From the NCBI GenBank assembly GCA_045636425.1, contig JAZTXM010000012.1:1-64000 (forward strand): 64,000 nt of DNA, written 5' to 3'. The stretch is from UMGS1883 sp045636425 (GTDB lineage Bacteria > Bacillota > Clostridia > UMGS1883). Below are positions 51,275 to 60,034 of the stretch, in pieces (position 1 is the stretch's first letter; each line of letters begins with the position of its first letter). The notes below the pieces were generated by a model, which worked only from the letters and a program-made list of their open reading frames with translations, made no database searches and was not told the DNA's origin. A program made the position numbers and the translations under genes.

Positions 51275-51306
51275 AAAAAAGTGTGATGTTCAATCACACT
51301 TTTTTT
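51275..51306 (-). terminator. terminator of the CofE-family gene
   Basis: 13-base arms (AAAAAAGTGTGAT / ATCACACTTTTTT), loop of about 5, 15 bases past the stop. Confidence 0.82.
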
Positions 51307-51321
51307 GTTAATTCTATTAAA

Positions 51322-52521
51322 TTAGTCTGTTAAATTATCGAAGTAACCCTGTACAAGAACAACGGGTGTACCCTTGTCACCGCTGCCGCTTGTAAGGTCG
51401 CAAAGCGAACCGATAAGGTCTGTAAGCTGACGGGGTGTTGTACCCTGAGATGCCATCTGACCAACGAGGTTATCTCCTTTTGATTTGATGCTCTTTTCAA
51501 TAGCTTCATCAAGTTCTGCACCTGAAAGGTTTTTGAAATCATTATCTGCAAGATATTTAAGCTTGATTTCATTGGGTGTACCGATAAGTCCGTCGGTATA
51601 TGCAGGTGAAACAACCGGGTCTGCAAGCTCCCAGATTTTTCCCTGGGGGTCTTTGAATGCACCGTCACCGTAAACCATAACTTCAACGTGTTTACCTGTT
51701 GCTTCTAAAATCTTTTTCTGAACAGCTAAAACAACCGGCTGACAATCTCTCGGGAAAAGCTTGATTCTGTCATCTGTTGATCTGTTCGAGCCGAGAAGAC
51801 CGTATTTTTCGTTGTATCCGCTGTCCCCTATCGGTGCGCTCATTATATCATCAAGACCTAAAACAATTTTTGCTCCGTTTTCTCTTAAGGTACGTTTATT
51901 TTTTTCTCTTGTGTGAATGTCACAGCTGATAACACAGTCTGTGTAGTCAAGAATTGTTTTTGCATGGTTTGCAAATACAAATTCTACTTCTGCACCGCAT
52001 TCACGAACAAGGTCGCCGTAATACTCAACATAGTCAACACCTGTGAATTCGTGTTTGTAAGACCCAAAAGCTTCACGGTATCTCTTAAGGTCAAGAACAT
52101 CTGAATAAGGATTGATTCCTGCTTCTTCAACCATTTCTTCAGTGACAAGCTTGTTACCTACTTCGTCAGAAGGATAGCTGAGCATAATAACAACTTTTTT
52201 TGCACCCTTTGCTATACCTCTTAAGCAAACCGCAAAACGGTTACGGGATAGTATCGGAAAAATAACACCAACAGTTCCTCCACCGAGCTTCGCTTTAACA
52301 TCCTGAGCAATATCATCAACAGAAACAATATTACCCTGTGCTCTTGCCACGATTGATTCTGTCATAGCAATTACATCACGTTCACGAAGCTCGAAGCCTT
52401 CATATTCAGCGGCTTCAAGAACGCTTGTTGCAACTATTGATGCAAGATCATCTCCCTCACGGATAATGGGGCAACGTATGCCTCTTGAAATAGTTCCTAC
52501 TCTTCTTTCCTTAATAGCCAT
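51322..52521 (-). CDS. CofE-like (coenzyme F420-0:gamma-glutamyl ligase family) protein
   Basis: 399 residues. The N-terminal region RCPIIREGDDLASIVATSV, RERDVIAMTESIVARAQG and the metal-binding CVISCDIHTREKNKRTLRENGAKIVLGLDDIMSAPIGDSGYN-type segment (about 185-230) match the F420 ligase family. CofE adds glutamates to F420-0 in archaea and actinobacteria; Clostridia do not normally make F420, so this member probably glutamylates or amidates another substrate. No other F420 gene is in the window. The divergent LysR gene and overlapping operator suggest regulated expression. GGAGGG precedes the ATG. Confidence 0.82.
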   Translation of the reverse strand: MAIKERRVGTISRGIRCPIIREGDDLASIVATSVLEAAEYEGFELRERDVIAMTESIVARAQGNIVSVDDIAQDVKAKLGGGTVGVIFPILSRNRFAVCLRGIAKGAKKVVIMLSYPSDEVGNKLVTEEMVEEAGINPYSDVLDLKRYREAFGSYKHEFTGVDYVEYYGDLVRECGAEVEFVFANHAKTILDYTDCVISCDIHTREKNKRTLRENGAKIVLGLDDIMSAPIGDSGYNEKYGLLGSNRSTDDRIKLFPRDCQPVVLAVQKKILEATGKHVEVMVYGDGAFKDPQGKIWELADPVVSPAYTDGLIGTPNEIKLKYLADNDFKNLSGAELDEAIEKSIKSKGDNLVGQMASQGTTPRQLTDLIGSLCDLTSGSGDKGTPVVLVQGYFDNLTD

Positions 52522-52562
52522 TTAAATCCCTCCAAAAGAACTTGACTTTTTATTACACTCTT

Positions 52563-52608
52563 ATTATAATACAATTATCACCATTAGTAAAGTAGATAAT
52601 ACTTACTA
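52563..52608 (-). promoter_or_regulatory. promoter and candidate LysR operator of the CofE-like gene
   Basis: Minus strand promoter TTTACT, 17 bases, TATAAT (52591-52563). Overlapping it are an inverted repeat ATTATC-15-GATAAT (52574-52600) and a second near-palindrome AGTAAAGTA...TACTTACT (52586-52608), in the divergent gap between the ligase and lysR. Confidence 0.5.
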
Positions 52609-52628
52609 CTGTAATAAGGAGAACTTAT

Positions 52629-53513
52629 ATGAAAACAAAGCTCGATTATTATAGAATTTTTTATGAAACAGCACTCCATCAATCATTTTCAAAAGCCGCA
52701 AAGCAACTGTATATATCACAATCAGCAATATCACAATGCATTCATCAGCTTGAAGCTGATTTAAACGCCATCCTTTTTGTGCGTTCACGGCGGGGTGTAT
52801 CCTTAACAAAGGAGGGCGAGCTTCTGTTTCAAAAGGTGGAAAGTGCCATGCAATCCATTTTACAGGGGGAAACACTTCTTGCACGGCTTCACCATTTGGA
52901 CAGCGGCTTACTTACTATCGCCGCAGGTGACACAATAACAAGCCACTACCTGTTTCCTTATCTTGAGCAGTTTCACGCGACTTATCCCGAAATCCGTATA
53001 GAAATGGCAAATTCATACTCACATCAGATGCTTCAGCTTGTTAAAGATGGTAAAGCTGAGCTTGCTTTTGTCAATATGCCTATATCGGATGATGAGCTTT
53101 GCATTGAGCCTTGTTTTGAAATACATGATATTTTTGTATGCAGTCCCAGGCACAATATTAAACCGAGCTATTCTTGGCAGGAAATGTCAGAAGAACCCCT
53201 TATTCTTCTCGAAGAAAATTCATCATCACGCCACTATCTTAACAGGCAGTTTAATGATAAGGACATCACATTAGAGCCGCAGATTGAAATTGCCGCACAT
53301 GATTTATTGATACGTTTTGCTTCAATTGACCTTGGCGTTTCATGCGTAATAGAAGAATTTTCAAAGGAAAGTCTTGATAAAGGGCTTGTTCTCCCGATGA
53401 AGCTTGAGCCACCGCTTCCTCCAAGAAATATTGGGTGTGCCTATCTCAGAAACACACCCTTATCTCCTGCTTCTGAGACATTTTTAAATCTTATAAGACA
53501 ACATAACTACTAA
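52629..53513 (+). CDS. LysR family transcriptional regulator
   Basis: 294 residues. N-terminal winged HTH (YYRIFYETALHQSFSKAAKQ, then SQSAISQCIHQLEADLNAILF, about 5-50) and a two-lobe effector domain (about 90-290). Divergently transcribed from the CofE-like gene with a palindromic region between, which is the usual LysR target layout. AAGGAG precedes the ATG. The effector is unknown. Confidence 0.9.
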   Translation: MKTKLDYYRIFYETALHQSFSKAAKQLYISQSAISQCIHQLEADLNAILFVRSRRGVSLTKEGELLFQKVESAMQSILQGETLLARLHHLDSGLLTIAAGDTITSHYLFPYLEQFHATYPEIRIEMANSYSHQMLQLVKDGKAELAFVNMPISDDELCIEPCFEIHDIFVCSPRHNIKPSYSWQEMSEEPLILLEENSSSRHYLNRQFNDKDITLEPQIEIAAHDLLIRFASIDLGVSCVIEEFSKESLDKGLVLPMKLEPPLPPRNIGCAYLRNTPLSPASETFLNLIRQHNY

Positions 53514-53555
53514 AAATATGGGTGTAAAAAACAACGTTTTTTACACCCATATTTT
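53513..53555. terminator. bidirectional terminator between lysR and the isomerase gene
   Basis: 20-base perfect arms (AAAATATGGGTGTAAAAAAC) with a 3-base loop; A-run before and T-run after, so it can serve both converging genes. Confidence 0.88.
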
Positions 53556-53570
53556 AATTGCCCAAAGAAA

Positions 53571-54404
53571 TTATGCAAGTGTCTTATAACATTCAAAGCG
53601 TTCTATAAGATACTTACCTACCTCTGCCATATATGTCGCGCCCTGCACTATTAAAGCATCGGGAACGTTCTTGAGAAATCTTGAAGCTTCATAATTGAAA
53701 TTACCTTTATAATCTATATCGGCAAACGCTTTCATCACTGCTTCCCAGTCGGTATTTCCATGGAATGGTAAAGTATGTTGATCAATCTTTCCATCATTAT
53801 CGTGGATATGCGTGCATCCTATTCTGCTTCCTGCACTGCGAATCATTTCTGCCGGATCCTCCCCCACAATATTACCGTGTCCCGCATCAAGACAGATAGT
53901 AAACACGGGATTATTTAGGCTTTCGTAAATATAAAGAAGACCTTTTGCAGTTTCAGTCACGGTACCGTTAACATTCTCAACCGCAATTTTAACACCGAAT
54001 TCTTCTGCGTAGGGAATCAGAGATTTGTAAAAATTGATGTTGTAATCAAACATCCCCTTGCCTTCTTCATCCTTGTAATTAATATGCTTGCAAGGGTGAA
54101 CTACAATCATTTCTGTTCCTAAATAAGAAACGTTTTCAAAAGCTTTTACAATTTTTTTCACACAATCCTCGTTGTCTTCAAACATTCTGCAGAAAGGAGC
54201 ATGTGCCTGAGTGAAGCGAATTCCTTTACTCTCGGCATAGCTTTTAAGATTTTTATAAAACTCCCTGCCATGCACGTCTGTATGGAATTCTTCAAGGTCA
54301 GCATTAAAATCGATTGCTTTAAATCCTATTTCAGAAAAAAGGTCAATGGTTTTTTCTATACCGAGCACGTCATAAAAGCGGATTATGTTGGATGATAAAT
54401 TCAT
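53571..54404 (-). CDS. TIM-barrel sugar phosphate isomerase/epimerase (AP endonuclease 2 superfamily)
   Basis: 277 residues: FKAIDFNADLEEFHTDVHG, RFTQAHAPFCRMFE, MIVVHPCKH, IAVENVNGTV, CLDAGHGNIVG and CTHIHDNDGKIDQH give the metal-binding His/Asp/Glu set of the xylose isomerase-like fold. Acts on an unknown sugar or polyol derivative. The ATG at 54404 follows TAGGAG and overlaps the end of the M81 gene region by only a few bases. Last gene in the operon controlled by the DeoR-type site. Confidence 0.85.
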   Translation of the reverse strand: MNLSSNIIRFYDVLGIEKTIDLFSEIGFKAIDFNADLEEFHTDVHGREFYKNLKSYAESKGIRFTQAHAPFCRMFEDNEDCVKKIVKAFENVSYLGTEMIVVHPCKHINYKDEEGKGMFDYNINFYKSLIPYAEEFGVKIAVENVNGTVTETAKGLLYIYESLNNPVFTICLDAGHGNIVGEDPAEMIRSAGSRIGCTHIHDNDGKIDQHTLPFHGNTDWEAVMKAFADIDYKGNFNYEASRFLKNVPDALIVQGATYMAEVGKYLIERFECYKTLA

Positions 54405-54414
54405 AATGATTCTC

Positions 54415-55923
54415 CTATCTGTAGCGTTTTGCGTCCGAAATATTCTTTTCGGTAATTTCTTCAAAAGGATACATTGGAACGGGGCGCTTTTTAAAGGGTA
54501 ATGCCGTCAGTACGCCGCCGGCACTGCCGGGAGTATCCGTATTGCAAATCTCCGCGGAAATGGGTTCGTAACCGGCACGGAATGAGGTGCAAGCCTTAAC
54601 ACCTACCAAATCACATTCCGCAGGCTCAATGCCAAAAGAACGATAGAAATTCAAATCGCCCTCAAACTTTCCATAGCTTGAAACATTAATCCAAATCTTT
54701 CCTGCCTTAAGGATAACAGTTTTTCCCAAGCATCTTTCAGCACCCTTATCCTGAGGTCCGTACGAATAAAATGTACCTTCATGAATACCCACAACGGTAG
54801 CGTTCTCCACAAAAACCGGCTTTGAAAGTTCGGGAGCCTTTGTCGCACCCAAAGTGAAATCAGATACTGAACCAATTCCAAGTTCAATTGCCTTTTCTAC
54901 AGCAGGAATATCTGAAACCGCTACGGCACATGTGAGAACATCGCGATAAGGCAACAAATATTCAATCACGGCAGCACTGTCTGCCGAAGCCCCTGCATTG
55001 GGTGAATCAGCAGAATCCACCAAAATCACAGGCTTGCCGCTTTTATTTGCCAGAGCTTTCTTTATAACTTCAGGTATTGAAAAAAGCTTTTCGCCCAAAA
55101 GTTCCTCGCGGATTTTAAAATTTTCAAGTGCAAGCTCGGACGCAACGCTCTTTGCCTTTTCCTCGGATTCTGCGATTACAATCACCGTTGTTGCCATTTC
55201 ACTGACATCAAGCCATGGCTGAACCTGAAAAATTGTGTAGTCAATAATTTCTCCTTGCTTAATCAGGCTTTTTGCATAGGTAACAAGCTTATTTAAAGAC
55301 CCGGTAGAAGTGGTGTATCCGTGAGCGGAGGCAATCGAAGGAATTGTTACACGGGCTGTGATACCTCCTCTTCCCTCAATTTTCTCTATAAGTCTTTTCG
55401 CTGCACGAATACCCGTTTCCTTCTGGTCCAAATGCGGATATTCCTGAAAGCCGCTGATATAGTCTGCATTTCTCATAATTTTTTCAGTAACATTGCCATG
55501 AAGGTCAAAAGAAACTGAAATGGGAATGTTCTCACCAACTGCCTTGCGGACACCTTCTATGATGTAACCGCAAACATCATCAGTTTCATCGGATACTGTG
55601 GCACCATGCATTGCAATCGCAATGCCGTCAAGCGCTCCTACTTGCTCCAATTGCTTTAAAACAACATCTAAAAACAGAGTCACAACACTATGTTCAACAG
55701 GGCCGCCACTTCCTGCACGAATGACAGGACCGCAAATCACTTCTGCGTTTTCCTGAGTAAAGGTCTCAAACATCCCGTTTGCGGAAGGCAGACAAAATTT
55801 CTCGGGTATGTCCACCTTGCCCCAGAAGGGACTAAAGTCGCTGAAGGTTTTAAGATCAGTCAATACGGGATTAAAGGAATTGGATTCCTGAGAAAATCCG
55901 CACATATAAACCTTTTTATTCAT
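54415..55923 (-). CDS. M81 family metallopeptidase (MlrC-like)
   Basis: 502 residues. N-terminal GFSQESNSFNPVLTD, then AIAMHGATVSDETDD and SFDLHGNVTEKIM with the zinc-type His and Asp, VDSADSPNAGASADS and the MlrC C-terminal region (KTVILKAGKIWINVSS, GVKACTSFRAGYEPI). MlrC opens linear microcystin in sphingomonads; relatives in other bacteria sit in catabolic operons and are thought to hydrolyse amide or lactam bonds in small molecules. Here it is next to redox and isomerase genes, so a metabolic amidohydrolase role is likely. Confidence 0.85.
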   Translation of the reverse strand: MNKKVYMCGFSQESNSFNPVLTDLKTFSDFSPFWGKVDIPEKFCLPSANGMFETFTQENAEVICGPVIRAGSGGPVEHSVVTLFLDVVLKQLEQVGALDGIAIAMHGATVSDETDDVCGYIIEGVRKAVGENIPISVSFDLHGNVTEKIMRNADYISGFQEYPHLDQKETGIRAAKRLIEKIEGRGGITARVTIPSIASAHGYTTSTGSLNKLVTYAKSLIKQGEIIDYTIFQVQPWLDVSEMATTVIVIAESEEKAKSVASELALENFKIREELLGEKLFSIPEVIKKALANKSGKPVILVDSADSPNAGASADSAAVIEYLLPYRDVLTCAVAVSDIPAVEKAIELGIGSVSDFTLGATKAPELSKPVFVENATVVGIHEGTFYSYGPQDKGAERCLGKTVILKAGKIWINVSSYGKFEGDLNFYRSFGIEPAECDLVGVKACTSFRAGYEPISAEICNTDTPGSAGGVLTALPFKKRPVPMYPFEEITEKNISDAKRYR

Positions 55924-55929
55924 ATGCTA

Positions 55930-56283
55930 TCACACATCCTTTGTTGCCACAATGTCAATACCCGTTTTACAGATATCCTTTACAACAACGTCATACTGCT
56001 TTACGGGCAGTTTAACCATAGCCTTCTTTATAACTTCCATGCAGTCAAGTATTTTTTCTTTAGGCAATGCAGCAGATGAACGAACAGGCAAAAGGTCGTT
56101 ATCACTGCCGTCAATCTTAACGGTTGTGGTTAAAATTCTGACGGGGCTTGTAAATTCATCGGAAGCAAACTTCTCACCACGCTTGCAGCCATAGCCTGTA
56201 ATGGAGGTAACGCCATCCGCATTGCCTTCTACAGTAACTGTGCAGCCTCTCGGACAAATTGTACAAATAATATCTTTTTTCAT
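55930..56283 (-). CDS. DUF1667 cysteine-rich protein
   Basis: 117 residues. Cysteines C7, C10, C14 (IICTICPRGCTV) and C33 (GYGCKRGEK) can bind an Fe-S cluster or zinc; the rest (SPVRILTTTVKIDG, LPVRSSAALPKEKILDCM) matches DUF1667. In many Firmicutes it forms a trio with a GlpA-like dehydrogenase and an FAD/NAD oxidoreductase, exactly the case here, and is thought to carry electrons. AGGAGG precedes the ATG. Confidence 0.88.
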   Translation of the reverse strand: MKKDIICTICPRGCTVTVEGNADGVTSITGYGCKRGEKFASDEFTSPVRILTTTVKIDGSDNDLLPVRSSAALPKEKILDCMEVIKKAMVKLPVKQYDVVVKDICKTGIDIVATKDV

Positions 56284-56287
56284 AGTT

Positions 56288-57547
56288 TTAGTCCTCCTTT
56301 ACAACCTCAATTGTCAATTCTCCCGTAATTTCAGAAGTGTCAACACTGATGCAGTTCATTTCTCCGGGGTTTACCTTGATTTCTTTTTTCTGCGCAATAA
56401 CCTTGTCACCGCATTTTGCAACAAGCTTTACTCCAAGCTCTGGAGTAAGAACACGGAAGTAAAGATTCACCTTTTCCGCATCATCTGACAAAGAAATCTT
56501 TTGAGGACAAATATATCTTACATTTCTGCCGGTCTGACATGTAACCTCTTTCTTTTCTGTAGGAATCTTTCCCATTGCATACAGGGCAGCATATTTACCT
56601 GCCGTTTCACTCTCGCCACTTACGTTGTCAACAAGGTCATTAACGTGAACTACATTACCGCAGGCAAAAACACCCTCGGCAGATGTCTGCATATGCTGAT
56701 TTACAACAGGACCGTTTGTCACGGGAGAAATATTAATTGATGCATTTTTGGAAAGCTCATTTTCGGGAATAAGTCCTACAGAGAACAGGACAGTATCACA
56801 GGATACAAATTCTTCTTTTTCCAATACGGGCTTTCTGTTTTCATCAACGGGAGCAACATAAACACCTGTTACACGTTCATTTCCTTCAATTCTTGTGATG
56901 GTGTGTGCCAGCTTTAACGGAATACCGAAGTCATCAAGGCACTGCACTCTGTTACGTGTCAAGCCTGCCAGATAGTCCATTATCTCAACTACCATAACAA
57001 CCTGTGCACCCTCTAACGTCATACGGCGTGCCATAATCATACCAATATCGCCTGAGCCTAAAATTACGACCTTTTTACCGACCATAATATTCTGACGGTT
57101 GACAAGACGCTGTGCCGAGCCGGCTGTGTAAAGTCCTGCAGGGCGAGTACCGGGTACAACGATGCCTGCACGTGTTCTTTCACGGCATCCCATAGAAAGT
57201 ACAATACTTTTTGCCTGAACACAAACCATTCCGTATTCTCCGCTGGTACAAAATACCTGCTTATTTTCCGTATCAACCTCTAAAACCATGGAGTTTAAAA
57301 GATATTCTACCCCAAGCTCGTCTGCACGTTTAACAAAACGACTGTAATATTCGGGACCTGTTAATTCCTCTTTAAAGCGAGTCAAACCAAACCCCGGATG
57401 AATACACTGCTGCAAAATTCCGCCCAGTGCGTTATCACGTTCAATAATGAGAACCTTCTCAGCACCCTCTTCTTTTGCAGAAACAGCCGCGGCAAGACCT
57501 GCGGGACCGCCGCCCACTACTACAACATCATAATTCATATTATACAT
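56288..57547 (-). CDS. FAD-dependent pyridine nucleotide oxidoreductase (GlpB/HcnB-like)
   Basis: 419 residues. N-terminal FAD fold YDVVVVGGGPAGLAAAVSAK (about 6-25) with CIHPGFGLTRF, a second nucleotide fold VVILGSGDIGMIMARRM and the closing GVFACGNVVHVNDLVD. Works with the GlpA-like protein encoded upstream and DUF1667 downstream, probably passing electrons to NAD or quinone. GGAGGGG precedes the ATG. Confidence 0.88.
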   Translation of the reverse strand: MYNMNYDVVVVGGGPAGLAAAVSAKEEGAEKVLIIERDNALGGILQQCIHPGFGLTRFKEELTGPEYYSRFVKRADELGVEYLLNSMVLEVDTENKQVFCTSGEYGMVCVQAKSIVLSMGCRERTRAGIVVPGTRPAGLYTAGSAQRLVNRQNIMVGKKVVILGSGDIGMIMARRMTLEGAQVVMVVEIMDYLAGLTRNRVQCLDDFGIPLKLAHTITRIEGNERVTGVYVAPVDENRKPVLEKEEFVSCDTVLFSVGLIPENELSKNASINISPVTNGPVVNQHMQTSAEGVFACGNVVHVNDLVDNVSGESETAGKYAALYAMGKIPTEKKEVTCQTGRNVRYICPQKISLSDDAEKVNLYFRVLTPELGVKLVAKCGDKVIAQKKEIKVNPGEMNCISVDTSEITGELTIEVVKED

Positions 57548-57562
57548 AATATTTACCCCTCC

Positions 57563-59002
57563 TTAATCACGGCTTCTTCCCGTTACCATGTAGGAGCCGG
57601 GATTATGCTTATTAATTTCTTCGGGAGCAACATTCAGCTCACGTGCCAAAATTTCAATAACCTTAGGTCCGCAGAAGCCGCCATGGCAACGACCCATTCC
57701 TGCACGAACACGACGTTTTACCGCATCAACGCTCTTTGCTCCAACAGGGCGGTGAATTGCCTGAACAATTTCTGCCTCTGTTATGGTTTCACAACGACAT
57801 ACAACATTGCCGTACAAAGGATTTTCACGAATCAGAGCATCTTGCACATCACGAGGCTGTTCACTGAATTTTATGATGCCTTTTCTTTCCTTAATAAAGT
57901 TTTCTTTTAACACGAAATCCGCACCGTGCATAAGCATTTGCTGCACAACATACTTACCCATTGACACAGAAAGCGTCAAGCCTGTAGAACGGACACCTGA
58001 AAGATTTATGTAGCCCTCAAGGTCATCATACATATCAAAATTAAGTCCCTCGGGATCACGATTTGGACGAAGTCCTGAATACTGAGTGATGGTATCACGA
58101 AGATTTACATCGGGAATCAGATTTCTCACATCTTTTGCGATGCTGTCCAAGCCTTCCGTGGTTGTGGACTTATCAACCTTTGAATCCTGATCCTCGGCAG
58201 TAGGTCCGACAAGCATATTTCCGTGAATGGTAGGACACATCAATTTACCCTTCGTCACCTTTGTGGGAATGGGCAATACAATGTGTTCAACCTGACAGGA
58301 GGTATTTTTATCCAAAATATAGAACTGACCTTTTCTTGCAACTACCTTATAGTCAGCTTTGCCAACCATTGCGGCAATATCGTCACAATAAAGACCTGCA
58401 CTGTTAATAACATATTTTGTCTCAATTTCGCCTTTCTCGGTAACCACACTCTTAATTTTTCCGTTTTCAACTTTAATATCGGTTACCTTTGCACCTAAAA
58501 GGAACTCTACCCCGTTTTCGCAAGCGTTTTCAGCCATTGCCTGTACAAAAATAAAGGGGTCAATAATACTTTCTCTGGGAATAAATAAGCCGCCCTTTAC
58601 CTCAGGATTAAGGTTGGGTTCCATACTAAGAAGCTCTTTACCTGATTTATATTCCACGTCATAAACGTGATTTTTGAAAGCCTTTTCCTTAATTGCAGGA
58701 AGCTGGCTGAATTGTTCCTCGGTAATTGCAGGAAGAATAGCACCAATTCTCTTGAAAGGCACATCCAAATCCTTCACAATTTCATCGTACATGGCATTTG
58801 CCGCAACAACAAGCTGAGACTCCAGCGTTCCGGGAGCCGCATCATAGCCTGTGTGGATAATGGCACTGTTTGATTTGGAAGCATCACCGCCCACATCCTC
58901 ATTTTTGTCGACTACGATGACATTAACCTGATACTTTGAAAGCTCTCTGGCTATTGCACAACCCACCGCACCGGCACCGATGACAACAACATCTGTTTTC
59001 AT
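57563..59002 (-). CDS. GlpA-like FAD-dependent dehydrogenase with C-terminal BFD [2Fe-2S] domain
   Basis: 479 residues. DAO-type FAD domain: VVVIGAGAVGCAIARELSKY (about 4-23), then GYDAAPGTLESQLV and a substrate part (about 40-360), ending in a BFD-like cluster domain CRCETITEAEIVQAI and GMGRCHGGFCGP (four Cys). Anaerobic glycerol-3-phosphate dehydrogenases have this set-up, but here the partner genes (M81, TIM barrel) suggest another hydroxy acid or polyol phosphate. CAAGGAGG precedes the ATG. Heads an operon behind four phased operator boxes. Confidence 0.88.
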   Translation of the reverse strand: MKTDVVVIGAGAVGCAIARELSKYQVNVIVVDKNEDVGGDASKSNSAIIHTGYDAAPGTLESQLVVAANAMYDEIVKDLDVPFKRIGAILPAITEEQFSQLPAIKEKAFKNHVYDVEYKSGKELLSMEPNLNPEVKGGLFIPRESIIDPFIFVQAMAENACENGVEFLLGAKVTDIKVENGKIKSVVTEKGEIETKYVINSAGLYCDDIAAMVGKADYKVVARKGQFYILDKNTSCQVEHIVLPIPTKVTKGKLMCPTIHGNMLVGPTAEDQDSKVDKSTTTEGLDSIAKDVRNLIPDVNLRDTITQYSGLRPNRDPEGLNFDMYDDLEGYINLSGVRSTGLTLSVSMGKYVVQQMLMHGADFVLKENFIKERKGIIKFSEQPRDVQDALIRENPLYGNVVCRCETITEAEIVQAIHRPVGAKSVDAVKRRVRAGMGRCHGGFCGPKVIEILARELNVAPEEINKHNPGSYMVTGRSRD

Positions 59003-59044
59003 AGTTAATAACCTCCTTGAAAATATAAAATTTATCCGTAGATA

Positions 59045-59106
59045 ATTTTATCATGTTTGCAAGATGTTGTCAATATGTAGTCAAAATATTTTCAAAACAT
59101 TGTCAA
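59045..59106 (-). promoter_or_regulatory. promoter with four 11-bp phased operator boxes (candidate DeoR-family site)
   Basis: Promoter on the minus strand: TTGACA (59073-59068), 17 bases, TAAAAT (59050-59045). On the plus strand, TGTCAA (59068), AGTCAA (59079), TTTCAA (59090) and TGTCAA (59101) lie at exact 11-base steps, the first being the -35 itself. Such helically phased repeats suit a DeoR-type oligomer. Confidence 0.6.
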
Positions 59107-59118
59107 TCAAAAACAAAA

Positions 59119-59151
59119 CAGGGGTAAAAAACCGAAGTTTCTTTACCCCTG
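59119..59151 (-). terminator. terminator of the DeoR-family gene
   Basis: 10-base arms (CAGGGGTAAA / TTTACCCCTG) then TTTTGTTTTT on the minus strand, just past the stop codon and ahead of the operator boxes. Confidence 0.78.
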
Positions 59152-59156
59152 ACATT

Positions 59157-59912
59157 TTATTTTACAATAATAACCCGAACACCCATTTTTTCAATTTTCC
59201 TTAGGAAATCCTTTGGCGCTTTATCATCCGTGATGAGCACATCTATTTCCTCCAAGTGGCTGACACGGCACATTGCCCTGACGCCAAACTTAGAATAATC
59301 CGCTAAAACAATCACCTTATCTGCATTGTCTATAATCCTGCTGCGAAGCCCCGCCTCATCGGCGATAAAATCGGAAATTCCTTCATCGGTAATGCCTGCC
59401 GCACCAATTACAGCCTTATCAATATTAAAATTGGATATATTGTTCTCTGCCAACGTACCTGAAAGCGACAGCTCTCCCCGACGGATTCTGCCTCCCGTCA
59501 AAATAACCTCGGGACATTTTTCCGACAGAGTAACCGCTGTTCTGACCGCATTTGTGAAAGCATGAATTTTTTTGGTTGCATCAAGTTTTTTTGCAACAGA
59601 CTCAACCGTAGTACCAAGATCAAAAAACACAATATCGTCAGGTTCTATTAGCTGCTGTGCCGCCTCTGCAATCTTCTGCTTTTCTTTATTATTCTTTTGC
59701 TGTCTGTTAGTATACAAGGGTTCTGTACGGACAACTTCTTTTTTGACGGCACCGCCGTAAACTCTCGTCAAAATCCCCTGACTTTCAAGATATGCAAGGT
59801 CACGGCGAACCGTTTCAATGGAAATTCCGAAGCTCTCCATCAGCTCATTATTGGTTACTGCCTGCTGCTCGGCGAGCATTTGCGTAATCTGACTTCTCCG
59901 CTTTTGATTCAT
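59157..59912 (-). CDS. DeoR/GlpR family transcriptional regulator
   Basis: 251 residues. N-terminal HTH NQKRRSQITQMLAEQQAVTN...SIETVRRDLAYLESQG (about 2-45) and the sugar-phosphate binding fold DDIVFFDLGTTVESVAKKL, EVILTGGRIRRGELSLSG, VIVLADYSKFG. Members repress catabolic operons until a phosphorylated inducer appears. ATG at 59912 follows GGAGAG; a start seven codons earlier has less support. Directly upstream of the redox operon on the same strand, so it most likely controls it through the phased boxes. Confidence 0.9.
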   Translation of the reverse strand: MNQKRRSQITQMLAEQQAVTNNELMESFGISIETVRRDLAYLESQGILTRVYGGAVKKEVVRTEPLYTNRQQKNNKEKQKIAEAAQQLIEPDDIVFFDLGTTVESVAKKLDATKKIHAFTNAVRTAVTLSEKCPEVILTGGRIRRGELSLSGTLAENNISNFNIDKAVIGAAGITDEGISDFIADEAGLRSRIIDNADKVIVLADYSKFGVRAMCRVSHLEEIDVLITDDKAPKDFLRKIEKMGVRVIIVK

Positions 59913-59961
59913 ATTTTCTCTCCTCATCAGCATTAAGAATTTCTGTGTAAATCATGCAATT

Positions 59962-59989
59962 ATTTTATCATAATAAAAAAAATAGTCAA
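59962..59989 (-). promoter_or_regulatory. promoter of the DeoR-family gene
   Basis: Minus strand: TTGACT, 16 bases, TAAAAT. The AGTCAA word (plus strand 59984-59989) is the same as one of the boxes at 59079, suggesting autoregulation. Confidence 0.55.
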
Positions 59990-60034
59990 TACAGAAGCAG
60001 AAAAATCTTATTGCTCTCCGATTTTTATCAATTT

